Part shown: one piece after another, positions 8,653 through 18,933 of the stretch | Layout: each line of letters opens with the position of its first letter | How positions within the stretch are numbered: position 1 is the stretch's first letter | Notes under the pieces: model-generated | The model's database searches: none | Told to the model about the DNA's origin: nothing | What the model saw: the letters and a program-made list of their open reading frames with translations, nothing else | NCBI RefSeq assembly: GCF_026153355.1 | Contig: NZ_CP110636.1 | Location: forward strand, 4,402,001-4,466,000 | Source: Streptomyces endophytica | Lineage (GTDB): Bacteria; Actinomycetota; Actinomycetes; Streptomycetales; Streptomycetaceae | DNA length: 64,000 nucleotides | Reading direction: 5' to 3' | Translations under genes and position numbers: made by a program

Positions 8653-10091
8653 ATGATGACGATCCTCGGATTCGTCATGATCGGCGCATTCCTGTTGCTG
8701 ATCATGATGAAGAAGATGTCCCCGATGGCAGCGCTGGTGCTGATTCCCGCGCTGTTCTGCGTCCTGGTCGGACAGGGCGCGCACCTGGCGACTACGTCCT
8801 CAAGGGCATCGGAGACCTGGCCCCCACGGCCGCGATGCTGATGTTCGCGATCATCTACTTCGGAGTGATGATCGACGTCGGGCTCTTCGACCCGGTCGTC
8901 CGCGGCATCCTCCGGTTCTGCAAGGCGGACCCGGTCCGGGTCGTGGTCGGTACCGCGCTGCTCGCCGCGATCGTCTCGCTCGACGGTGACGGCTCCACCA
9001 CCTTCATGATCACCGTTTCGGCGCTCTACCCGCTCTACAAGCGGCTGAAGATGAGCCTGGTCGTCATGACCGGCGTCGCGGCCACCGCCAACGGCGTGAT
9101 GAACACCCTCCCGTGGGGCGGGCCGACCGCCCGTGCCGCCACCGCGCTCAAGCTGGACGCCGGTGACATCTTCGTGCCGATGATCCCGGCGCTGGCCGTC
9201 GGGCTGGTCGCGGTCTTCGCCCTCGCGTACGTCCTCGGCCGGCGCGAGCGCAAGCGGCTCGGTGTGCTGACGCTCGGGGAGACCCGGGTGGTCGAGGAGA
9301 CCGTCGAGGAGAAGGAGACCGAGCAGGTCCTGGTCGGCGCGGGCGTCGGCGGGACGGGTGCGGGGGCGGGCGTGCCGCGTGGCGCCGGCGGTTCCGGGGG
9401 CACGGGAGCGGACGCCGGAGCGGACGCCGGCGACGGTGGCAGCGACGGCCTCCAGGGACTGGACCCGCACCGGGCGACCCTGCGGCCCAAGCTCTACTGG
9501 TTCAACGCCGCGCTCACCGTCGCGCTGCTCACCCTGCTCATCCTGCAGACGCTGCCGATCCCGGTGCTGTTCCTGCTCGGTGCCGCGCTCGCGCTGACCG
9601 TCAACTTCCCGCACATGAAGGACCAGAAGGCTCGGGTCGCGGCGCACGCCGAGAACGTGCTCAACGTCTCCGGCATGGTCTTCGCCGCCGCCGTCTTCAC
9701 CGGCGTGCTCACCGGTACCGGCATGGTCGAGCACATGGCCCGCTGGCTGGTGTCGGGCATCCCGGACGCGCTCGGCCCGCACATGGGCCTGGTCACCGGC
9801 GTCCTCAGCATCCCGCTGACGTACTTCATGTCCAACGACGGCTTCTACTTCGGCATCGTGCCGATCCTCGCCGAGGCCGGTGCCGCACACGGTGTCGCGC
9901 CGGTGGAGATCGCCCGGGCGTCCCTCGTCGGGCAGGCGCTGCACATGTCCAGCCCGCTGGTCCCCGCCGTCTACGTCCTCGTCGGCATGGCGAAGGTCGA
10001 GTTCGGCGACCACACCAGGTTCACCGTCAAGTGGGCGGCTCTGACGTCCCTGGTCGTCCTGGGGGCCTCTCTGCTCTTCGGCATCCTCTAG
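8653..10091 (+). CDS. CitMHS-family citrate:H+/metal symporter (one frameshift)
   Basis: A polytopic membrane transporter of about 479 residues related to the CitM/CitH citrate-Mg/Ca symporters ('SLDGDGSTTFMIT', 'TLPWGGPTARA', 'MSNDGFYFG'), importing citrate complexed with a divalent metal. The two halves are joined by a cytoplasmic loop (about residues 210-275) with an unusual Gly/Ala/Asp-rich low-complexity stretch. The frame breaks at 8787-8788, where one extra G restores QGAHLGDYVLKGIGDLAPTA; this is treated as a sequencing error. ATG 8653 has GAGG upstream. No two-component regulator is adjacent. Confidence 0.82.
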
Positions 10092-10263
10092 AGAAGGGCG
10101 CGCCTTCGGCGTGACCGGCGGCGGCTCCGCACTGCCGCCGGTCGCGGTGCCGCTCGGCCGGCGTTCCGACCACGGTCGGTGCGCCGGCTCCTGGTTTCCG
10201 GGGCGGTCGCCGCGTACCGGACAGGGGCGCGGCGGGCGGGTGGCGGGTGGTGGTCGCAAGGCT

Positions 10264-10306
10264 GCCCGAAGGGACCGTAAGCGGACCCGAAGGGAACCGT
10301 AAGCGC
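10264..10306. repeat. Tandem repeat of two ~21-bp units
   Basis: CCCGAAGGGA(A)CCGTAAGCG(GA/CA) occurs twice in tandem in the 286-bp gap before the imine-reductase-like gene. No function is evident; it could be a regulator site or simple duplication. Confidence 0.5.
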
Positions 10307-10377
10307 AGGTCGGCAGGGTGGTGTGCAGCGCGGGACCGGCACCGGGCCGGACCGGCAGCGGCATACGAGGAGCAGTT

Positions 10378-11285
10378 GTGAACGCCCCGAACGACACCCA
10401 GAACGACGCCCGCACCCCCGTCACCGTCCTCGGCCTCGGTGCCATGGGCCGGGCGCTGGCCGCCGCCTTCCTGCGGGCCGGGCATCCCACGACCGTCTGG
10501 AACCGCACCCCGGGCCGGGCCGGTGAACTCCTCGCCCAGGGCGCGACGCCGGCGGACACCGCGGCCGAGGCGGTGGCCGCCGCCCCGCTGGTGATCGTCT
10601 GCGTGCTCGACTACGACGCGGCCCACGCCATCCTGGAGCCGATCGGTGCCCGGCTGTCCGGCCGGGTGCTGGTCAACCTCACCTCCGACACCCGCAGCGG
10701 GCCCGGGCCGCCGCCACCTGGGCGGCCGGGCACGGCATCGACTACCTCGACGGCTCGATCATGGTGCCGACCCCGGTCATCGGGAAGCCCGAGGCGACCG
10801 TCCTCTACAGTGGCGCCCGCGAGGCGTTCGAGACGTACGGGACGACGCTGAAGGCGCTGGGCGGCCGGGCGCCGTTCCTCGGTGAGGACCACGGCACGGC
10901 GGCGGTCTACGACCTCTCGCTGCTCGGCTTCTTCTTCTCGGCGATGGCCGGGCTGGTGCACGGCTTCGCGCTGGCGGAGGCGGAGGGCGTGGCGGCGAAG
11001 GACTTCGCGCCGTTCACCGGGACGATCGCCGGCATCCTGCCGCCCATCGCCGCGGGGATGGCCGAGGACCTGGAGCGCGGGGCCTACTCCGGCGACCAGG
11101 ACAACATCGTCATGGAGGCGACGGGCATCGCGCACGTGCTGGAGGCGGCCCGGCACCGCGGGCTCAACACCGAGGTGCTCGACGCGGTCAAGGGGCTCGC
11201 GGACCGCACCATCGCGGCCGGCCACGGCAACGCCGGATTCATCAGCGTCATCGAGGAAATGCGGAAGTCCTCGACAAGCGCGTGA
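10378..11285 (+). CDS. NAD(P)-dependent 6PGDH-like oxidoreductase, imine-reductase family (one frameshift)
   Basis: About 302 residues: an N-terminal NADPH-binding Rossmann domain (GLGAMGRALA at about residues 18-27, then 'TVWNRT') and a C-terminal helical dimerisation domain. 'LDGSIMVPTPVIG' and 'VYDLSLLGFF' are typical of the actinobacterial imine reductase/beta-hydroxyacid dehydrogenase-like group, which reduce cyclic imines in vitro; the natural substrate is usually unknown. The frame breaks at 10691-10693 (CCC for CCCC); one added C restores TSDTPQRARAAATWAAG. GTG 10378 has GAGGAG upstream. The aldehyde dehydrogenase gene follows after 126 bp. Confidence 0.78.
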
Positions 11286-11354
11286 CACCCGTCGGTGCTC
11301 CTGGGCTCGTGGTGACCGTCACCGGGGGAGGCGGCGGGGCTCCCTGGCGGCGGA

Positions 11355-11373
11355 AAACTACCGGCGCTAGTTT
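11355..11373. promoter_or_regulatory. TetR-type operator AAACTA-N7-TAGTTT before the aldehyde dehydrogenase
   Basis: A perfect 6-bp inverted repeat with a 7-bp spacer, 38 bp upstream of the start at 11412. The same architecture (AAACTA-N7-TAATTT, one mismatch) lies at 15687-15705, between a TetR gene and an acyl-CoA dehydrogenase, which suggests a shared regulator. Confidence 0.6.
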
Positions 11374-11411
11374 GGGGGCGACGACCACCGGCGGCGCGGG
11401 AGGACCACGAC

Positions 11412-12806
<1,395 letters not shown>

Positions 12807-12873
12807 GCGTCCGCACCGTTCCGGCTGCTCCGTTCCGGCTGTCCCGCCCCCGTCCTGGCCCCGAGGAGATCCC

Positions 12874-13953
12874 GTGGTCCGCGCCGCCGTCCTTCCCGCC
12901 GTCAACGCCCCGCTCACGATCACCGAGATCGACCTGCCCGAGCCCGGCCCCGGCCAGGTCCGCATCCGGCTCGCCGCGGCCGGGGTCTGCCACTCCGACC
13001 TCTCGCTGTCCAACGGGACCCTGCGCCAGCCCGCGCCGGCCGTCCTCGGGCACGAGGGCGCGGGCACGGTCACCGCGGTGGGCCCCGGCGTCACCTCGGT
13101 GGCGCCGGGCGACCGGGTCGTCCTCAACTGGGCGCCGTCCTGCGGCGACTGCCACTTCTGCGGGCTCGCCGAGCCCTGGCTGTGCGTGAACTCCGGCCTC
13201 GCCGCGAACGCCCCGTACGCCACCACCGCCGACGGCACCGAGCTCTACCCGGGGCTGGGCACCGCCGCCTTCGCCGAGGAGACCGTGGTGCCCGCGCGGG
13301 CCGCGCTGCCGCTGCCGGACGGGGTGCCGCTCGCGGACGCCGCGCTGCTCGGCTGCGCGGTGCTGACCGGCTGGGGCGCCGTCCACCACAGCGCCCGGGT
13401 GCGGGCGGGGGAGTCGGTGGCGGTCTTCGGCGTGGGCGGGGTGGGGCTGGCCACGATCCAGGCGGCCCGGATCGCGGGCGCCGCGGCGATCGTCGCGGTC
13501 GATGTCTCCCCGGCGAAGGAGGAACTGGCCCGGGCCGCGGGCGCCACCGACTTCGTGACCGCCGGCGAGGACACCGCCCGGCAGATCCGCAAGCTCACCG
13601 GCGGGGTGGGCACCGACGTCGCGGTGGAGTGCGTGGGCCGCGCCGACACCATCCGTACGGCCTGGTCGGCCACCCGGCGCGGCGGCCGGACCACGGTCGT
13701 CGGCATCGGCGGCCAGGAGCAGCAGGTGACCTTCTCGGCCCTGGAGCTCTTCTACTTCGGGCGGACGCTGTCCGGCTGCGTCTACGGCAACAGCGACCCG
13801 GCCCGCGATCTGCCGGTCATCGCCGGGCACGTGCGTTCCGGCGCGCTCGACCTGTCGCAGCTGGTCACCGACCGCATCGGCCTCGACGGCATCCCGGCCG
13901 CCTTCGACGCGATGCTCGCGGGGAAGGGCGGCCGGTCCCTGGTGGTCTTCTGA
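12874..13953 (+). CDS. Zinc-dependent alcohol dehydrogenase (MDR superfamily)
   Basis: A 359-residue medium-chain dehydrogenase/reductase. Catalytic zinc ligands are in 'AAAGVCHSDLS' and 'LGHEGAG'. The structural-zinc Cys cluster is partly kept in 'CGDCHFCGLAEPWLC', and the NAD-binding GVGGVG lies near residue 190. The closest resemblance is to class III/mycothiol- or glutathione-independent actinobacterial ADHs. The start is GTG 12874 with GAGGAGAT upstream. It sits 3' of the aldehyde dehydrogenase and ends 19 bp from the convergent urea transporter gene. It oxidises an alcohol with NAD+; the physiological alcohol is unknown. Confidence 0.9.
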   Translation: MVRAAVLPAVNAPLTITEIDLPEPGPGQVRIRLAAAGVCHSDLSLSNGTLRQPAPAVLGHEGAGTVTAVGPGVTSVAPGDRVVLNWAPSCGDCHFCGLAEPWLCVNSGLAANAPYATTADGTELYPGLGTAAFAEETVVPARAALPLPDGVPLADAALLGCAVLTGWGAVHHSARVRAGESVAVFGVGGVGLATIQAARIAGAAAIVAVDVSPAKEELARAAGATDFVTAGEDTARQIRKLTGGVGTDVAVECVGRADTIRTAWSATRRGGRTTVVGIGGQEQQVTFSALELFYFGRTLSGCVYGNSDPARDLPVIAGHVRSGALDLSQLVTDRIGLDGIPAAFDAMLAGKGGRSLVVF

Positions 13954-13972
13954 AACCCCGCGGCGGTCCGCG

Positions 13973-14944
13973 TCAGGCCGGGGTCCGGCGCAGCCGGGAG
14001 AACGCCGGTGCCGCCGCCAGGAAGACCAGCGAGACCAGCACGAACGGCCAGGTGAAGGTGTGGCCGCCGGACGGGGCGAGGAGGGCCGCCAGCGCCGGGG
14101 TGACGGCGGTGGCGGTGGCCGCACCGGCCACCGCGTAGGCCAGGCTCCAGCCGTCCGCGGCCAGGAACACCCCGCACAGCGCCATCGCGACCAGCACCGC
14201 GTTGTAGCCCATGGTGCCCTCGGCGACCTGTTCGGCCGGGGCACCGAGGGCCCACGCGGTGCCGGTCCCGACCACGCTGCCGACGCAGGCCAGCGCCCCG
14301 GCCCGGCGGGACGCGGCGAAGATGCCGGCGAGGAAGATCAGGCCGACGTACCACTGCGGCATGAAGAAGATCTGCCCGACGTTGGCGAAGAAGGCGTGCC
14401 AGAGGTCGGTGAGGGTGAGGGACACCGGGCCGGATGCCGGGCTGGGCAGCGCCGCCGGGCCCGCGTCCTGGTGCCACACCCGCCGGAAACCGGGTGCGGC
14501 CAGCGTCAGCGCACTGGCCGTCAGGCAGAACGGCAGGGTGAAGGCCGGCAGTTCCCAGACCGCCAGGATCCGCCCGGCGGCGCCGGTGAGGACGGTGACC
14601 AGCGCGCTGCCGGCCAGCGCGAGCAGCGCGGTGGAGAGGTGGCCCGGGCCGAGGAAGACCGCGCAGGCGACCGCCACCAGGCAGGCGTTGAAGCCCTCGA
14701 GGCCCGCGGTGATCCGGCTCCGGTCCACGCCGAGGCCGCGCGCGGTGGCGGTGCCGATCGCGGTGCCTATCAGTCCGTAGAGCCCGTACTCCCACCCCGC
14801 CGCGAACAGCGCGACCGTGAAGACCACACCGGTCAGCGCGTTCGGCAGGAAGTCGACCTGCGCCTGACCGCGCAGCACCTCGACGACGAACCGGCCGTAA
14901 GGGGCCCGGAAGGGGCCGCTGATGGCCGTGCCCGACTCGTGCAC
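13973..14944 (-). CDS. Urea transporter (UT family)
   Basis: A membrane protein of 323 residues with the internal repeat of urea channels: 'GLEGFNACLVAVACAVF' in the first half and 'GYNAVLVAMALCGVF' in the second. It would allow facilitated urea diffusion across the cytoplasmic membrane. I take GTG 14944 as the start because AGGAGG stands just upstream; the open frame continues to 14968. No urease gene is in the window. It lies downstream of a TetR gene on the same strand (54-bp gap) and could be cotranscribed with it. Confidence 0.85.
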   Translation of the reverse strand: MHESGTAISGPFRAPYGRFVVEVLRGQAQVDFLPNALTGVVFTVALFAAGWEYGLYGLIGTAIGTATARGLGVDRSRITAGLEGFNACLVAVACAVFLGPGHLSTALLALAGSALVTVLTGAAGRILAVWELPAFTLPFCLTASALTLAAPGFRRVWHQDAGPAALPSPASGPVSLTLTDLWHAFFANVGQIFFMPQWYVGLIFLAGIFAASRRAGALACVGSVVGTGTAWALGAPAEQVAEGTMGYNAVLVAMALCGVFLAADGWSLAYAVAGAATATAVTPALAALLAPSGGHTFTWPFVLVSLVFLAAAPAFSRLRRTPA

Positions 14945-14998
14945 ACCGCCTCCTGGGAAATGTCCCACCTGCCCCTGCCCGCCAGAGGCGTGCGCACT

Positions 14999-15658
14999 TT
15001 ACAGCTGTTGTCCGCTACCCGGCGGTACGCGTTCGGGGTGCTGCAGGGCCAGCCCGTCCACCAGCGCCAGCAGTCCGGTCTCGAAGGCGCCCTCGTCGAC
15101 CTGGCGCTGATGCTCCACCAGGAGGTGCGCCTGGCCCAGGTGCGGATAGTCGGCCGGGTCGTAGGCGCCTGGGTCGTCGACGAAGCCGCGGGCGAACGAG
15201 CCCAGCGCCGAACCCGCGACGAAGTAGCGGACCATCGCGCAGATCCGGGTGGCCTGCGCGGGCGGCCAGCCCGCCTCGACCATCCCGCCGAACGCCGCGT
15301 CGGCCATCTTCAGCCCGGCCGGGCGGCGGCCGGGGCCCTGGGCGAGGAACGGCACGATGTGCGGATGCGCGGCGAGCGCGGCGCGGTAGGAGCGGGCCCA
15401 GCCGAGCAGCCCGGTGCGCCAGTCACCGCCCGCCGCCGCGAAGGCCGAGACGTCGACCTGGGCGATGACCGTGTCGGCCACCGCGTCGAGGATCTCGTCC
15501 TTGGTCGTGAAGTGGTTGTAGAGGGACGGGCCGCTGACCCCCAGCTCGGCGGCGAGCCGCCGGGTGGAAAGCGCCGAAAGCCCCTCGGAGTCGATCAGCG
15601 CGAGCGCCGTGGAGACGATGCGCTCCCGGCTCAGCAGGGGCTTGCGGGGTCGGGCCAT
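14999..15658 (-). CDS. TetR/AcrR-family transcriptional regulator
   Basis: A 219-residue TetR regulator beginning MARPRKPLLSRERIV, with the HTH at residues 10-55 ('LGVSGPSLYNHFTTKDEIL') and a TetR_C-like ligand domain. An upstream in-frame ATG at 15667 is an alternative start; neither has a clear ribosome site. It is divergent from the acyl-CoA dehydrogenase gene, with the palindrome AAACTAGCAGTGCTAATTT (15687-15705) between them. The same motif before the aldehyde dehydrogenase (11355) suggests one regulon for alcohol/aldehyde and acyl-CoA oxidation. Confidence 0.86.
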   Translation of the reverse strand: MARPRKPLLSRERIVSTALALIDSEGLSALSTRRLAAELGVSGPSLYNHFTTKDEILDAVADTVIAQVDVSAFAAAGGDWRTGLLGWARSYRAALAAHPHIVPFLAQGPGRRPAGLKMADAAFGGMVEAGWPPAQATRICAMVRYFVAGSALGSFARGFVDDPGAYDPADYPHLGQAHLLVEHQRQVDEGAFETGLLALVDGLALQHPERVPPGSGQQL

Positions 15659-15686
15659 GGGCCACATAGTAGAGGCTGTTCCGCAA

Positions 15687-15705
15687 AAACTAGCAGTGCT
15701 AATTT
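15687..15705. promoter_or_regulatory. TetR operator between the TetR gene and the acyl-CoA dehydrogenase
   Basis: AAACTA-GCAGTGC-TAATTT, with the inner perfect palindrome TAGCA-G-TGCTA. It lies 29 bp from the TetR start and 34 bp from the dehydrogenase start, so one dimer could repress both promoters. It matches the site at 11355-11373. Confidence 0.65.
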
Positions 15706-15738
15706 AATGCCCTCCTCCTCGTCCACAAGGGGTCCGAG

Positions 15739-16890
15739 ATGAATCTGGAGCTCAGCGCGGAGCAGACCGCGGTCCGGCGGCTCGCCAGGGACTTCGTCGA
15801 CCGCGAGGTCGCACCGCACGCCGCCGCCTGGGACCGCGCCGAGCAGGTCGACCGCGGCATCGTGAAGACCCTCGGCGACCTCGGCTTCCTCGGCCTCACC
15901 GTCCCCGAGGAGTACGGCGGCTCCGGCGGCGACCACCTCTCCTACGTCCTGGTCACCGAGGAACTGGGCCGCGGCGACTCCTCCGTGCGCGGCATCGTCT
16001 CGGTCTCCCTCGGCCTGGTGGCCAAGACGGTCGCCGCCTGGGGCGACGAACACCACAAGCAGGACTGGCTGCCCCGGCTCACCTCCGGCGAGGCGGTCGG
16101 CTGCTTCGGCCTCACCGAACCCGGCACCGGCTCGGACGCCGCCCACCTCGCCACCCGGGCGGTCCGCGAGGGCGACACCTACGTCATCAACGGCGCCAAG
16201 ACGTTCATCACCAACGGCACCTGGGCCGACGTGGTGCTGCTCTTCGCCCGCACCGGCGACGCCCCCGGCCACCGGGGCATCAGCGCCTTCCTCGTCCCCG
16301 CCGACACCCCCGGTCTGGAACGGCGCGAGATCCACGGCAAGCTCGGGCTGCGCGGCCAGGCCACCGCCGAACTGGTCCTGGACGGCGTCCGGGTGCCGGC
16401 CGGCGCGATGCTCGGCCCCGAGGGAAAGGGCTTCTCGGTCGCGATGTCCGCGCTGGCCAAGGGCCGGATGTCGGTCGCCGCGGGCTGCGTCGGCATCGCC
16501 CAGGCCGCCCTGGACGCCGCGCTCGGTTACGCGGGCCGGCGCGAGCAGTTCGGCAAGCCGATCGCCGGGCACCAACTCGTCCAGGAGCTGATCAGCGACA
16601 TCGCCGTGGACGTCGACGCCGCCCGCCTGCTGACCTGGCGGGTCGCCGATCTGATCGACCGCGGCGAGCCGTTCACCACCGCCGCCTCCCAGGCCAAGCT
16701 GTTCGCCTCCGAGGCCGCCGTGCGCGCCGCCAACAACGCCCTCCAGGTCTTCGGCGGCTACGGCTACATCGACGAGTACCCGGTCGGGAAACTGCTCCGG
16801 GACGCCCGGGTGATGACCCTCTACGAAGGCACCAGCCAGATACAGAAGCTGGTCATCGGCCGCGCGCTGACCGGCGTCTCGGCCTTCTGA
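15739..16890 (+). CDS. Acyl-CoA dehydrogenase
   Basis: A 383-residue FAD-dependent acyl-CoA dehydrogenase of normal family length that introduces the alpha,beta double bond in beta-oxidation or branched-chain acyl-CoA breakdown. 'CFGLTEPGTGSDAA' binds FAD/substrate, and the catalytic base is the Glu of 'TLYEGTSQIQ' near residue 370, as in short- and medium-chain enzymes. 'FGGYGYIDEYPV' is the usual C-terminal motif. It is divergent from a TetR regulator with a shared operator. Chain-length preference cannot be read from sequence. Confidence 0.93.
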   Translation: MNLELSAEQTAVRRLARDFVDREVAPHAAAWDRAEQVDRGIVKTLGDLGFLGLTVPEEYGGSGGDHLSYVLVTEELGRGDSSVRGIVSVSLGLVAKTVAAWGDEHHKQDWLPRLTSGEAVGCFGLTEPGTGSDAAHLATRAVREGDTYVINGAKTFITNGTWADVVLLFARTGDAPGHRGISAFLVPADTPGLERREIHGKLGLRGQATAELVLDGVRVPAGAMLGPEGKGFSVAMSALAKGRMSVAAGCVGIAQAALDAALGYAGRREQFGKPIAGHQLVQELISDIAVDVDAARLLTWRVADLIDRGEPFTTAASQAKLFASEAAVRAANNALQVFGGYGYIDEYPVGKLLRDARVMTLYEGTSQIQKLVIGRALTGVSAF

Positions 16891-16940
16891 ACGCCCGTTC
16901 CGCACGCCGCCGCACCCGGGGCGGAACCCCCGGCCGCCCC

Positions 16941-16954
16941 TAAGCGCTTGCTCA
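16941..16954. promoter_or_regulatory. Operator TAAGCGCTTGCTCA before TetR gene 17021
   Basis: This 14-mer, containing the palindrome AAGCGCTT, lies about 67 bp upstream of the TetR start. An identical copy is at 18836-18849, upstream of the MaoC gene and the divergent soxR. Two identical 14-mers near a TetR gene and a fatty-acid gene support a small local regulon. Confidence 0.7.
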
Positions 16955-17020
16955 CCAGCCAGGTATGGTGTTCGATCCGTCAGAGGAAGGTCCCTGGCGG
17001 ATCGAGGAGCGGGGTGCGCG

Positions 17021-17644
17021 ATGGGTGCGGCGGCACAGCGGGCTGCTGAGGAGAGCGAGGAGTGGGCCGGGGTGACCCCGGACGCCGCGCGACGGCTGGT
17101 CAGCGCTGCCGTCGAGGCGTTCGGCGAGCGCGGCTACCACGCCACCACCACCCGCGACATCGCCGGCCGGGCCGGCATGAGCCCGGCCGCCCTCTACATC
17201 CACTACAAGACCAAGGAAGAGCTGCTCTACCGCATCAGCGGCATCGGCCACGAGAAGGCGCTGCGCATCATGGGCGCCGCCGCCGAGGCCGAGGGCAGCG
17301 CCACCGAGCGGCTCCGCGACGCGGTGCGCACCTTCGCCCGCTGGCACGCCGAGCACCACACCACCGCCCGGGTCATCCAGTACGAGCTGCAGGCGCTGAG
17401 CCCCGAGCACTACACCGAGATCGCCGGGCTGCGCCGCAGCACCGACCGGCTGCTCCGGCAGATCATCCAGGACGGCGCGGACAGCGGGGAGTTCCGTGCC
17501 GACGATGTGCCGGGCACGACCCTCGCGGTGCTGTCCCTCTGCGTCGACGTCGCCCGCTGGTTCTCCGCGGACGGCCCCCGCACCCCCGACGAGGTCGGCG
17601 CCCTCTACGCGGATCTCGTGCTGCGCATGGTGGGCGCCCAGTAA
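17021..17644 (+). CDS. TetR/AcrR-family regulator of a fatty-acid-related regulon
   Basis: A 207-residue TetR protein: HTH at about residues 25-70 ('AGMSPAALYIHYKTKEELLY') and a helical ligand domain like those of acyl-CoA-responsive regulators. The motif TAAGCGCTTGCTCA occurs before this gene and before the MaoC gene 1.8 kb away, so autoregulation and control of the MaoC gene are likely. An acyl-CoA ligand would fit but is inference. Confidence 0.86.
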   Translation: MGAAAQRAAEESEEWAGVTPDAARRLVSAAVEAFGERGYHATTTRDIAGRAGMSPAALYIHYKTKEELLYRISGIGHEKALRIMGAAAEAEGSATERLRDAVRTFARWHAEHHTTARVIQYELQALSPEHYTEIAGLRRSTDRLLRQIIQDGADSGEFRADDVPGTTLAVLSLCVDVARWFSADGPRTPDEVGALYADLVLRMVGAQ

Positions 17645-17797
17645 GACCCGGTCCCCCCAGCGGCGCGAGCGGCGAAGAAGGCGAGGGCACCCATGCGCAT
17701 CGTGGTCAGCGGGTGCATGAGCCTGACCGGAAGGGCCGGGAGGAGGAACGAGAAAACGGGGGGCCGGCGCGGGCTTCCCGCCCGTACGCTGGCGCCC

Positions 17798-18292
17798 ATG
17801 TCATCCGTCATCGTGGACCCGGGCGTCGACGTGCCGGTGCCCGCCCAGGGCGAGCTCTGGACGGTCGGCGCGGTCATCCTGAACGAACGAGGCGAGGCCT
17901 TCGCACAGAAGCGCAGTGCCGACCGCCGCCTCTTCCCCGACACCTGGGACCTCGTGGGCGGCCATGTGGAGCCCGGCGAAACCCTCCTGGCGGCGCTGGC
18001 GCGCGAGGTGGCGGAGGAGACCGGCTGGCGCCTGTGCCGGGTGCGCACGCTGCTGGGCGTCAGTGCCTGGACCGGGGACGACGGCGGCGGGCTCCGGCAC
18101 GAGGCCGATTACCTCGTCGAGGTCGACGGGGACCTGGACCGGCCGGCCCTGGAGTGGTCCAAGCACTCCGCCTACGGCTGGTTCGGCCCCGCCGACCTGC
18201 ACCGCCTCACCGAGAACCGCGCGCCCGGCGAGCTCCTGGTCCACGACCTGATCGCACAGGTCGTGCGCGGCCTCCCGGAGATCGGCACCTGA
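17798..18292 (+). CDS. NUDIX hydrolase
   Basis: A 164-residue NUDIX protein. The box G-x5-E-x7-REVAEETGW is complete (GGHVEPGETLLAALAREVAEE, about residues 50-70), so Mg-dependent cleavage of a nucleoside diphosphate derivative is expected. I chose ATG 17798; the open frame extends upstream to 17693 but without family-like sequence. The substrate (oxidised nucleotide, NDP-sugar or other) is not predictable. Confidence 0.85.
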   Translation: MSSVIVDPGVDVPVPAQGELWTVGAVILNERGEAFAQKRSADRRLFPDTWDLVGGHVEPGETLLAALAREVAEETGWRLCRVRTLLGVSAWTGDDGGGLRHEADYLVEVDGDLDRPALEWSKHSAYGWFGPADLHRLTENRAPGELLVHDLIAQVVRGLPEIGT

Positions 18293-18318
18293 GAGGAGAC
18301 ACCACCGGGGGCGGGCGC

Positions 18319-18780
18319 CTAGAGGTAGAACCGGCTGACCGACTCCGCGACGCACACCGGCTTGTCGCCGCCCTCGCGCTCGATCGTCACGAGCGTGGTG
18401 AGCTGGACGCCGCCGGTCACCTCGGTCACCTCCGCGAGCTTCGCGGTGGCGCGGAGCCGGGAGCCGACCGGGACGGTGGCGGGGAAGCGGACCTTGTTGG
18501 TGCCGTAGTTGATCCCCATCTTCACGTTGTCCACCCGCATCAGCTGCGGGACGAGGGCGGGCAGCAGCGACAGCGTCAGATAGCCGTGCGCGATGGTGGT
18601 GCCGAACGGGCCGGCGGCGGCCTTCTCCTGGTCCACGTGGATCCACTGGTGGTCGCCGGTGGCGTCCGCGAACAGATCGATCCGCTTCTGGTCGATCTCC
18701 AGCCAGTCACTGGGGCCGAGCTCCTCGCCGACCGCGGCCCGCAGTTCGTCGAGCGATCCAAACACTCGGGGCTCTGCCAT
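18319..18780 (-). CDS. MaoC-family (R)-hydratase/dehydratase
   Basis: A single hot-dog domain of 153 residues. The hydratase-2 motif with the catalytic Asp and His is present ('DATGDHQWIHVD', about residues 39-50), followed by 'AHGYLTLSLLPAL'. It hydrates enoyl-CoA or dehydrates (R)-3-hydroxyacyl-CoA in fatty-acid metabolism. The operator copy at 18836-18849 lies 56 bp upstream, suggesting control by the TetR at 17021. It is divergent from soxR. Confidence 0.9.
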   Translation of the reverse strand: MAEPRVFGSLDELRAAVGEELGPSDWLEIDQKRIDLFADATGDHQWIHVDQEKAAAGPFGTTIAHGYLTLSLLPALVPQLMRVDNVKMGINYGTNKVRFPATVPVGSRLRATAKLAEVTEVTGGVQLTTLVTIEREGGDKPVCVAESVSRFYL

Positions 18781-18835
18781 CTCCGTCTGCCTCCTCGGGA
18801 TCCGTTCGCCGCCGTCGTCACCGGCCGGCGCTTAC

Positions 18836-18849
18836 TAAGCGCTTGCTCA
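18836..18849. promoter_or_regulatory. Second operator copy TAAGCGCTTGCTCA (MaoC promoter)
   Basis: Identical to 16941-16954. It is in the 153-bp region between the MaoC gene and soxR, placed for control of MaoC by the TetR protein encoded at 17021. Confidence 0.7.
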
Positions 18850-18933
18850 GGATGCGGAGTGCGACCGCCGGCTGTCAACGCCCGGGCGGCGATCATCGAA
18901 AAGCCGGCGGGAGGCACCCCGTAGGGTGGAAAG

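Noticed and set aside
10264..10306. The 21-bp tandem repeat as the start of a CRISPR array
   Set aside because: There are only two adjacent units with no spacers between them and no cas genes.
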